NCBI RefSeq assembly: GCF_003047265.1
Contig: NZ_PZYY01000013.1
Coordinates: 1 to 64,000, forward strand
Direction of reading: 5' to 3'
Origin: Nocardioides terrigena
Lineage (GTDB): Bacteria; Actinomycetota; Actinomycetes; Propionibacteriales; Nocardioidaceae
Length of the DNA stretch: 64,000 nt
Of the stretch, positions 34,750 to 41,741 are shown piece by piece; positions within the stretch are counted from its first letter, which is position 1, and each line of letters begins with the position of its first letter. Under the pieces are notes generated by a model, which saw nothing but the letters and a program-made list of their open reading frames with translations, ran no database searches and had not been told where the DNA came from. Both the position numbers and the translations under genes were made by a program.

Positions 34750-36534
34750 TCACCACTCGACGGGCAGGCGCGAGGGCTTGCCGTCGGTCGGCGGGACGCC
34801 GTAGCGGCCCAGGGCGTAGCCGAGGATCCGGGAGAACGCCGGACCGGCGATGGTGGCGCCACCGCCGTCGACCTGCGGCGCGTGCACCGCGACGTAGACC
34901 GTGAAGCGGGGGTCGTCGGCGGGGGCGAAGCCGCCGAAGGAGACCGTGGTGGAGCCGTCGTAGCAGCCGCACTCGTCCTCCACGCGCTGGGCGGTGCCGG
35001 TCTTGCCGGCGGTGAGGTAGCCGGGGACGGCGGCCATCGGCGCGACGCCGGCACCCTCGTGGGTCACCCGCTCCATCATCCGGGCGGTCTGGCGTGCGGC
35101 CTGCTCGCTGACGACGCGGGTGGCCTCGGCGTGGTCGGTGCCGACCTCGACGCCCTCGTCGGTGGTGGCGCTGCCCTGGACGAGGCTGGGCGCGATGCGG
35201 ACGCCGCCGTTGGCGATCGTGTTGACGGCCGCGGTCATCTGCACCGCGTTGACCGACAGGGACTGGCCGAAGGCGACGCGGTCCTTGGTCTGGGACGTCA
35301 TCAGGTCGCCGTCGGTGAGGATGCCCGGCGACTCGCCGCGGACGCCGACGTCGGTGCGCGACCCGAGGCCGAAGGAGCGCAGGTAGGTCGTGAGCTCCTG
35401 CGGCGTGAACGCGTCGGCGGCGAGCACGGTGCCGATGTTGGACGACTTGGCGAGGATGCCGGTCAGCGTCAGCTTGATGTTGCCGTGGTCGAACCAGTCG
35501 CCGATGGGACGGTCCTGGCGGTGCAGCAGGGCGGGCACCCGGAACTTCTGCCGAGGCGTGACCTTGCCGGCGTCGATGAGCGAGGCGGCGGTGAGGACCT
35601 TCTCGACCGAGCCCGGCTCGTAGGCCTCGCTCAGGGCGCGGGACCCGAGGTCCTCCTTGTCGGCCTCGAGCGGGGCGTTGGCGTCGAAGGTCGGACCGTC
35701 CGCCAGGGCGAGCAGCTCGCCCGTGCGAGTGTCCATCACCAGCGCCACGCCGCTCTGCGCGCGGTACTTCTGGAGGGTCTGGGCCAGGACGCGCTGGGTG
35801 AACCACTGCAGGTCGAGGTCGATCGTGGTGCGCAGTGCCTCGCCGTTGCGGGCCGGCACGACGCTGTTCTCCCCCAGGGGCACCCGGTTGCCGCCGCCGA
35901 CCGTGTAGCGCGCGGTGCCGTCCTCGCCGGCCAGCTGCTGGTCGAAGGTGCGCTCGAAGCCGCCGAGCGGCTCGTCGGTGCCCATGAAGCCGAGCACGTT
36001 GGCGGCCACGTCGTCGGCCGGGTAGTCGCGGATCGGGTCGTCCTCGGTGGTGACGCCCTGGTAGCCGGCCTCGGAGAGCTGGGCCAGCACGTCGGTGGCC
36101 GTCGTGCTCGGCACCCGGCGGGCGACGTACTCGTAGCGGCTGCCCTCCTCGCGCCCCCGCAGGGCGCGCAGGGTGCGGAAGTAGTCGACGTCGAGGCCGG
36201 CGGAGAGGATCTGCGCGATCGCCGGGGCGTCGTCGGCGGTCATCACCGGGTCGGCGATGACCATCTTCCCCTGGATCGAGTCGGCCAGCGGGACGCCGTT
36301 GCGGTCGAGGATGTCCCCGCGCTCGGCGGGGAGGATGACCGTCTGCACGCCCTCGGCGGCCGCCATGGCGGCGTACGACTTGGGGTCGATGCCCTGCAGC
36401 TGCACGAGCCGGGCGCCGAAGAACGACAGCACCATCGCGATGAGGACCAGGCCCACCCGCAGGCGCAGCTGCGGCGACCCGCGCCGGGCGGTGGTCCGGC
36501 TGGCGGTCCGGTTGCTGGTCCGGTTGGCGGGCAC
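34750..36534 (-). CDS. ftsI: Septal peptidoglycan transpeptidase FtsI (PBP3, class B)
   Basis: Class B penicillin-binding protein of 594 residues. Cytoplasmic tail, one transmembrane helix (about 25-46), a PBP dimerisation domain with RGDILDRNG, then the transpeptidase: Ser309-x-x-Lys312 (PGSVEKVL), SSN at 364-366 and Lys511-Thr-Gly. A Cys-x-Cys pair (DECGCYDG) sits just after KTG. GTG start with GGAG 5 bases upstream. The frame remains open upstream through a Thr/Gln-rich stretch without a start codon. Partner of FtsW. Confidence 0.95.
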   Translation of the reverse strand: MPANRTSNRTASRTTARRGSPQLRLRVGLVLIAMVLSFFGARLVQLQGIDPKSYAAMAAAEGVQTVILPAERGDILDRNGVPLADSIQGKMVIADPVMTADDAPAIAQILSAGLDVDYFRTLRALRGREEGSRYEYVARRVPSTTATDVLAQLSEAGYQGVTTEDDPIRDYPADDVAANVLGFMGTDEPLGGFERTFDQQLAGEDGTARYTVGGGNRVPLGENSVVPARNGEALRTTIDLDLQWFTQRVLAQTLQKYRAQSGVALVMDTRTGELLALADGPTFDANAPLEADKEDLGSRALSEAYEPGSVEKVLTAASLIDAGKVTPRQKFRVPALLHRQDRPIGDWFDHGNIKLTLTGILAKSSNIGTVLAADAFTPQELTTYLRSFGLGSRTDVGVRGESPGILTDGDLMTSQTKDRVAFGQSLSVNAVQMTAAVNTIANGGVRIAPSLVQGSATTDEGVEVGTDHAEATRVVSEQAARQTARMMERVTHEGAGVAPMAAVPGYLTAGKTGTAQRVEDECGCYDGSTTVSFGGFAPADDPRFTVYVAVHAPQVDGGGATIAGPAFSRILGYALGRYGVPPTDGKPSRLPVEW

Positions 36535-36649
36535 TCCGTCTCCGTCCTGGGTGGTCTGCGTGGGGGTGGTCTGCGTGTGGTTGGTGTGACTGGTGGGGTC
36601 GCTCCCATTTCTACCGGGAACGACCGGGGTTGGCCGTCAGGCCGCGCCG

Positions 36650-37255
36650 TCAGCGACGGGTGCGGTTCTTCTTGCGGGCGTCCGTCGTGGCGTCGGGCGT
36701 CGTCCCCGCAGCAGCAGCAGCGGCAGCGGCCGCCTCGTCCTCCGCCGTCGTCTCCGGGGCCGGGACCTCGGCCGCGGGGACCTCGACGATCGTCGGCGCG
36801 GGGGCGAGGATCTCGGGCTTGACCGGGGCGGGCGGGGTGAGGTTGAGGCGGTCCTCGGGGGTGGCCGGGGTCTTGACGCCCTCGACCGCGCCACCGCCGA
36901 GCGTCAGGAAGGTCGGCGCCGCCGGCACGACCATGCCCATCTGCTGGGCCTGGGTGGCGACCCGCTGCGGGTTGCGCAGCTCGTCGAGCTCCATCTGCAG
37001 CGTCTGCTCGCGGGCGGCGAGGTTGGTGGCCTCCTCCTCGAGCGCGGTCGCGGCGAAGGACGCCTGCTGCATCGAGGTGTTGAAGAGCAGCAGCCCCACG
37101 ATGCCCCCGACGAGCACCAGGCTGACCAGGGTCACGAAGGGGACCTTGGGTGCCCGGGTGCGGGTACGCGGGACGACCGAGAGGCGGGCCCGCTCGACGG
37201 CCTCCTGCGCGATGCGCGGGACGCGGTGGCGGATCTGGGTGGCCGGGCTGCTCAT
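36650..37255 (-). CDS. ftsL: FtsL-like septum formation protein
   Basis: Bitopic membrane protein of 201 residues in the ftsL position. Cytoplasmic part, one transmembrane helix (about 39-59), then a coiled coil (TALEEEATNLAAREQTLQME) typical of the FtsL/DivIC superfamily. The last 85 residues are a Pro/Ala/Glu-rich tail including nine consecutive alanines and a basic end. Assignment rests on topology and position. Its ATG overlaps the rsmH stop by one base (TGATG). The 115-base gap to ftsI contains a twofold 13-base direct repeat. Confidence 0.85.
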   Translation of the reverse strand: MSSPATQIRHRVPRIAQEAVERARLSVVPRTRTRAPKVPFVTLVSLVLVGGIVGLLLFNTSMQQASFAATALEEEATNLAAREQTLQMELDELRNPQRVATQAQQMGMVVPAAPTFLTLGGGAVEGVKTPATPEDRLNLTPPAPVKPEILAPAPTIVEVPAAEVPAPETTAEDEAAAAAAAAAGTTPDATTDARKKNRTRR

Positions 37256-38229
37256 CAGGCGACTCCTCGGTGGGGACCTCGGTGGGGAAGGACTCGCTCG
37301 AGTGCACGGAGGCGCACCGAGGCTGCTCGCGGGTTCTGCTCGATCTCGTGCTCGTCGGCCTGCTCGGCACCCCGGGTGACGTTGCGGAACGCGGGCTCGC
37401 TGCCCTCGGGGATGAACGGCAGGTCGTCCGGCACGTCGAGGCGGGTGACAGCCGTGAAGGCCCGCTTGACCAGCCGGTCCTCGAGGGAGTGGTAGGACTC
37501 GACGACGACGCGGCCGCCGACGTTGATCGCGTCGATGGCCGCGGGGATCGCCCGCCGGAGGACGGCGAGCTCGTCGTTGACCTCCATGCGCAGCGCCTGG
37601 AAGGTCCGCTTGGCGGGGTGTCCCCCGGTACGCCGCGCCGGCGCCGGGATCTCGGCGTACAGCAGCTCGACGAGCCGGGCGCTGGTGGTGAAGGGCTCGG
37701 TCTCGCGCTCGCGCTGCACGGCGCGGGCGATCTTGCGGGCGAACTTCTCCTCGCCGTACTCCTGGAGCACGCGGGTCAGGTCGCCGACCGAGTAGGTGTT
37801 GAGGACCTCGGCGGCGGTGATGCCGGTGGTCCCGTCCATCCGCATGTCGAGGGGGGCGTCGACCGCGTAGGCGAAGCCGCGCTCGCGCACGTCGAGCTGC
37901 ATCGAGGAGACGCCGAGGTCGAAGAGGACCCCGTCGACGGCCTCGAGGCCCTGGTCGGCGAGGACGTCGGGGATCTCGTCGTAGACCGCGTGCACGCCGG
38001 TGAAGCGGTCGCCGAAGGTCGCGAGGCGCGCGCCGGCCATCTCGAGAGCGGCGGTGTCGCGGTCGATGCCGATGACCCGGGCCCGGGGCAGGCGCTCGAG
38101 GACGGCCTCGGTGTGTCCGCCGAGGCCGAGGGTGCAGTCGACGAGGACGGCGCCCTCGCGGTCCAGCGCAGGCTGGAGGAGAGCGACGACCCGGTCGAGG
38201 AGCACCGGGGCGTGGCTGGGGGTCGTCAT
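37255..38229 (-). CDS. rsmH: 16S rRNA m4C1402 methyltransferase RsmH (MraW)
   Basis: SAM-dependent methyltransferase of 324 residues. Motif I is DCTLGLGGHTEAVLE; FDLGVSSMQLD, TYSVGDLTRVLQEYGEEKFA and VVVESYHSLEDRLVKR are family signatures. The ATG at 38229 begins the usual MTTPSHAPVLL; in-frame upstream residues overlap the small membrane-protein gene and are unlikely. Translationally coupled to ftsL. Confidence 0.95.
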   Translation of the reverse strand: MTTPSHAPVLLDRVVALLQPALDREGAVLVDCTLGLGGHTEAVLERLPRARVIGIDRDTAALEMAGARLATFGDRFTGVHAVYDEIPDVLADQGLEAVDGVLFDLGVSSMQLDVRERGFAYAVDAPLDMRMDGTTGITAAEVLNTYSVGDLTRVLQEYGEEKFARKIARAVQRERETEPFTTSARLVELLYAEIPAPARRTGGHPAKRTFQALRMEVNDELAVLRRAIPAAIDAINVGGRVVVESYHSLEDRLVKRAFTAVTRLDVPDDLPFIPEGSEPAFRNVTRGAEQADEHEIEQNPRAASVRLRALERVLPHRGPHRGVA

Positions 38230-38233
38230 CCGC

Positions 38234-38392
38234 TCAGCCCTGCCGGCCCAGGTGTGAGAGCAGGACGAGCGCGGCGGCGATCGCACCGGACGTGGCGGCG
38301 GAGAACGCCATCACGGTGACGGCGTCGCGGGCCTGGTCGCGCACGCGCGGCGGACGGCCGGCGACGGACTGCCCCCTGACGGCTGTGCTCAT
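38234..38392 (-). CDS. Small membrane protein between mraZ and rsmH (52 residues)
   Basis: Short gene that fills the space before rsmH with a 4-base gap. The product has a basic N-terminus (RPPRVRDQARD) and one hydrophobic helix (about 29-48, AFSAATSGAIAAALVLLSHL). Codon use is like the neighbours. The family is not recognised; its location suggests a cell-envelope or division role, and coupling to rsmH translation is likely. The start ATG has only a weak GTGGGG site. Confidence 0.65.
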   Translation of the reverse strand: MSTAVRGQSVAGRPPRVRDQARDAVTVMAFSAATSGAIAAALVLLSHLGRQG

Positions 38393-38463
38393 GAACTCGA
38401 CCCCACTGACGCGGTTGGTGGTGCTGACGGGTGGTGCTGGTGCTGCCGGGTGCTGATGTGCGA

Positions 38464-38594
38464 CTGATCCGGAGCCACCTCGCCAGGTCCCTGCCCGCTC
38501 CCCCGATGGGGAAGGCCATCTGGTGCACGGGGAAGTTGCCCCAGATGGCGACGGGAGAGCGGGCACGAGACCTGGTGCTGTGGTGCCGGATCAG
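38464..38594 (-). ncRNA. 131-base imperfect hairpin between mraZ and rsmH
   Basis: The segment folds back on itself almost completely: CTGATCCGG/CCGGATCAG (38464-38472 with 38586-38594), CCAC/GTGG, CCAGGTC/GACCTGG (38483-38489 with 38569-38575), GCCCGCTC/GAGCGGGC (38493-38500 with 38557-38564), CCCG/CGGG and GCCATCTGG/CCAGATGGC (38515-38523 with 38541-38549). That is about 41 pairs with a 17-base loop. It starts about 37 bases after the mraZ stop. It may be an attenuator, a processing site, a structured RNA or a MITE-like palindromic insertion. GGTGCTG repeats flank it at 38414-38457. Confidence 0.6.
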
Positions 38595-38630
38595 CTGTTG
38601 AGTTGGTGGTGCGGGGTGGAGCGGGCGGTG

Positions 38631-39059
38631 CTAGATACCGGGGAAGACCTCGTCGCTCAGCTCGGAGAACTTCTGCTCCTGCTCCTCCGAGTAGGCCGTC
38701 CACGCCGCCGGGTCCCAGATCTCGATGCGGTTCATCGAGCCGATGACCACGACGTCCTTGGTGAGCGACGCGTATTCGCGCAGCGGCCCCGGGATGGAGA
38801 TGCGGCCCTGCTTGTCAGGGACCTCCTGCGACGCCGCCGCGAACAACATGCGGACGTAGTCACGAGTGCCCTTGTTGGTGACCGGCGCCTGGCGGAGCCG
38901 GTCGGTCAGGGAGGAGAAGTCGTCCATCGACCAGACGGTCAGGCAGCGCTCCTGTCCCCTGGTCACCACGAGTCCCTCCGTCAGCTGGTCCCTGAACTTC
39001 GCGGGGAGGAAGAGCCGGCCCTTCTCATCGAGCTTGGGCGTGTAGGTGCCGAAGAACAT
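38631..39059 (-). CDS. mraZ: Transcriptional regulator MraZ
   Basis: Double AbrB-fold DNA-binding protein of 142 residues, first gene of the dcw cluster. Starts with MFFGTYTPKLDEKGRLFLP; the second repeat has DKQGRISIPGPLREYA. It binds tandem 10-bp-spaced boxes at its own promoter, which are visible at 39082-39121. The ATG at 39059 was chosen by homology; the frame is open upstream but runs through the operator. A large hairpin follows the gene. Confidence 0.94.
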   Translation of the reverse strand: MFFGTYTPKLDEKGRLFLPAKFRDQLTEGLVVTRGQERCLTVWSMDDFSSLTDRLRQAPVTNKGTRDYVRMLFAAASQEVPDKQGRISIPGPLREYASLTKDVVVIGSMNRIEIWDPAAWTAYSEEQEQKFSELSDEVFPGI

Positions 39060-39081
39060 CTGGCACCCACCTCTCCGACCC

Positions 39082-39127
39082 TGTTCCCCACTTTCCACCA
39101 CTCTACTCCACATCGCTCCACCGTCAA
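39082..39127 (-). promoter_or_regulatory. mraZ promoter with four MraZ boxes
   Basis: Read on the minus strand, four direct repeats begin every 10 bases: GTGGAGCGAT, GTGGAGTAGA, GTGGTGGAAA, GTGGGGAACA (39121 down to 39082). TTGACG (39127-39122) and TAGAGT (39105-39100) form a -35/-10 pair with a 16-base spacer, so the boxes cover the core promoter and start site. MraZ binding to such repeats is established in other bacteria; autorepression here is inferred. Confidence 0.85.
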
Positions 39128-39322
39128 CCATTCCACGCGTGTTTCGCCGCCCGGATGGCGCGTTCCTCCACGCGGCGACCGGCGGGTGCCCGGTGGCCGT
39201 CGGTCGGCGTCCGCGAGCGGCGTACGGCGTCGAAACCGCAGGTCAGCGGCCTGCGGACGGGTCCGGTGCAGCGACCGGGGAGCACCGGTGGAGCGCCGGT
39301 GGGGAGGAAAGGGGCTGTCCCG

Positions 39323-39406
39323 GTGGCCGGTGGTGGAGGAAAGTGGGGCGAAAGGTGGGGAATCCCGCTCCGGTCTCCGCTCTCGGCGTCAGGGCGCGGG
39401 TATGTT
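39323..39406 (+). promoter_or_regulatory. moxR upstream region: periodic GTGG boxes and -10 candidate
   Basis: The 428 bases between mraZ and moxR hold no gene I can support. Besides the mraZ promoter there are GTGG tetramers at 39323, 39333 and 39343, exactly 10 bases apart and oriented towards moxR, with looser copies nearby, resembling MraZ boxes. TATGTT at 39401-39406 is the best -10 for the moxR operon, about 80 bases upstream of its GTG. A role for MraZ is inference. Confidence 0.4.
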
Positions 39407-39487
39407 GCGCCCACGTCATACGGTGGGGAGGACGTGGGGCCGGCGTCGTGCTGGTCCCCTCCTCGGTCAGGGAGTGGGGAACAGCAC

Positions 39488-40492
39488 GTGAGTACGTCGA
39501 TCCAGGACGGCACCGGCAACGGGGCCCACGGCGGAGGTTCCGACCTCGACACGCTGGCACGCGTCGTCGGCCGGGTCCGCGCCAACATCGAGCACGTCAT
39601 CGAGGGCAAGCCGGACGTGGTCAACGCCGCGCTCGTCGTGCTGCTGGCGGAGGGTCACCTCCTCATCGAGGACGTCCCCGGCGTCGGCAAGACCCAGCTG
39701 AGCAAGGCCCTGGCCCGCAGCATCGACTCGACCGTGCGACGCATCCAGTTCACCCCCGACCTGCTGCCCTCGGACGTCACCGGCGTCTCCGTCTTCAACC
39801 AGGACACCCGCGAGTTCGAGTTCCGCCCCGGCGGCGTCTTCGCCAACATCGTGGTCGGCGACGAGATCAACCGGGCCTCCCCCAAGACGCAGTCCGCGCT
39901 CCTGGAGGCCATGGAGGAGCGCCAGGTCACGGTCGACAACACGACGTACATGCTCGAGAAGCCGTTCATGGTCATCGCGACCCAGAACCCCATCGAGATG
40001 GAGGGCACCTACGCCCTCCCCGAGGCGCAGCGCGACCGCTTCATGGCGCGCGTGTCCGTGGGCTACCCCGTCGAGGCCGCCGAGCTGGCGATGCTCGGCT
40101 CGCACACCACGACCAACCCGCTCGACGACCTCGAGGCGGTGACCGACGCCGGCGAGATCCGCAAGCTCATCGAGATCGTCGGCAGGGTGCACGTCGCCCC
40201 CGCCGTCCAGCGGTACGCCGTGGCGCTGTCCACCGCCACCCGCACCTCCACCGAGCTGCACCTCGGCGCCTCGCCGCGCGCGACCCTCCACCTCGTCCGC
40301 GCGGCCAAGGCGGCCGCTGCGATGCGCGGTCGCGACTACGTGCTCCCCGATGACGTCCACGGGCTGGCCCGCCCGGTCCTGGCGCACCGGCTGCTGCCCA
40401 GCGTCGAGGCGGCGATGGGCGGCCGATCCAGCGGGTCGATCCTGGACGCGATCGTGACCGGCGTCCCCGTCCCCGAGCCGGACCGTGCGTGA
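39488..40492 (+). CDS. moxR: MoxR family AAA+ ATPase
   Basis: AAA+ ATPase of 334 residues, likely a chaperone for assembly or metal insertion working with a VWA/DUF58 partner. Walker A is EDVPGVGKTQLSKA, Walker B VVGDEINRASPKTQ, and ATQNPIEMEGTY is the MoxR signature. A GTG start was chosen where similarity begins; the upstream open frame is low-quality. First gene of a three-gene operon with DUF58 and transglutaminase proteins, overlapping the next by 8 bases. Confidence 0.92.
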   Translation: MSTSIQDGTGNGAHGGGSDLDTLARVVGRVRANIEHVIEGKPDVVNAALVVLLAEGHLLIEDVPGVGKTQLSKALARSIDSTVRRIQFTPDLLPSDVTGVSVFNQDTREFEFRPGGVFANIVVGDEINRASPKTQSALLEAMEERQVTVDNTTYMLEKPFMVIATQNPIEMEGTYALPEAQRDRFMARVSVGYPVEAAELAMLGSHTTTNPLDDLEAVTDAGEIRKLIEIVGRVHVAPAVQRYAVALSTATRTSTELHLGASPRATLHLVRAAKAAAAMRGRDYVLPDDVHGLARPVLAHRLLPSVEAAMGGRSSGSILDAIVTGVPVPEPDRA

Positions 40493-41741
40493 GGCGCTCG
40501 CCGGTCTGACCGTCCGCGGACGGGCCTTCCTGGCTGCCGGTGTCACGACGATCGTCTGCTCGATGATCGTCGGGCACCCGGCCCTGGTGCGCGTCGGCGT
40601 GCTCGTCACCGCGCTCCCCCTGCTGACCGCGCTGTGGATCGGACGGTCGCGCTACCGGCTCGCCCTGGTCCGCACCGTGTCCCCCCAGCTGGTCGCCGCC
40701 GGCCAGTCGTCGCGCATCCAGCTCACGCTCACCAACGAGGCGCGTACGCCGACGGGGGTGCTCCTGCTGGAGGACCACCTGCCCTACGTCCTCGGCCCGC
40801 GGCCGCGCTTCGTGCTCGAGGGCATCGGCCACGGCTGGCGACGGCACGTGGACTACACGGTGCGCTCCGACGTGCGGGGCCACTTCGACGTCGGACCAAT
40901 GACGGTGCGGGTCACCGACCCCTTCGGCCTCATCGAGCTCGGGCGCGCCTTCCACACCACGGCCTCGCTCACCGTCACCCCGCGCACGGTCCCCCTCCCG
41001 GGCATCCTGCTGGGGGGCGCGTGGACCGGCTCGGGCGACAACCGGCCGCGCTCGTTCGCGACCGGCAGCGCCGAGGACGTCACCGTCCGCGAGTACCGTC
41101 GCGGCGACGACCTGCGCCGGGTGCACTGGCGCAGCTCGGCCCGGGTGGGCGAGCTGATGGTCCGCCGCGAGGAGCAGCCCTGGCAGTCGCGGGCCACCGT
41201 CTTCCTCGACAACCGGCTCATCTCGCACCGCGGGCAGGGCGTCGCGTCGTCGCTGGAGGCCGCGGTCTCGGCCGCCGCGTCCGTCGCGGTCCACCTCGCG
41301 CAGCGCGGGTACGCCGTACGCCTCGTCACCGCCGGGGGCGAGGAGCCCGGCACCGCCTGGCACTCACGCAGCGCGGCGGTCAACACCGCTCCCCTCCTCG
41401 AGGCGCTCGCGGTCGTGCAGATCGAGCACTCCCCCCGGCTCGACACCAGCTGGCTGGCCGAGGCCGGCCAGGGCGGACTGCTGGTCGCCGTGCTCGGCCA
41501 GGTCTCCGACGCCGACGCACCGTTCCTCAAGCGGATGCAGCACCACGCCAGCACGACGGCGGCGATCGCCCTCGACGTCGACCAGTGGGCCCCACACCTG
41601 CCGCCGTCGGCGACGGGCAGCACCGCCCAGGCGCTCGCCGCCCGCGGCTGGAAGGCCGTCACGCTGACGCCGCGCGACCACCTCGAGGTGGTCTGGCAGG
41701 AGCTCGGACGCCTCGGCAAGCGGGAGCGGGTGGGCGCATGA
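40485..41741 (+). CDS. DUF58 domain-containing membrane protein
   Basis: Protein of 418 residues with two N-terminal membrane helices (about 13-50), a beta-rich domain and then the DUF58 motif SAEDVTVREYRRGDDLRRVHW (shown here up to its key residues), followed by a VWA-like C-terminal domain. DUF58 proteins pair with MoxR ATPases and TgpA-type transglutaminases; the substrate is unknown. GTG start overlapping moxR by 8 bases; stop overlaps the next gene by 4 bases. Confidence 0.88.
   Translation: MREALAGLTVRGRAFLAAGVTTIVCSMIVGHPALVRVGVLVTALPLLTALWIGRSRYRLALVRTVSPQLVAAGQSSRIQLTLTNEARTPTGVLLLEDHLPYVLGPRPRFVLEGIGHGWRRHVDYTVRSDVRGHFDVGPMTVRVTDPFGLIELGRAFHTTASLTVTPRTVPLPGILLGGAWTGSGDNRPRSFATGSAEDVTVREYRRGDDLRRVHWRSSARVGELMVRREEQPWQSRATVFLDNRLISHRGQGVASSLEAAVSAAASVAVHLAQRGYAVRLVTAGGEEPGTAWHSRSAAVNTAPLLEALAVVQIEHSPRLDTSWLAEAGQGGLLVAVLGQVSDADAPFLKRMQHHASTTAAIALDVDQWAPHLPPSATGSTAQALAARGWKAVTLTPRDHLEVVWQELGRLGKRERVGA

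Noticed and set aside
36540..36600. GGTGGTCTGCGTG direct repeat before ftsI as further MraZ-like boxes
   Set aside because: Only two copies, spacing is not 10 bases, and the stretch can be read as Thr/Gln codons in the ftsI frame; no promoter nearby.
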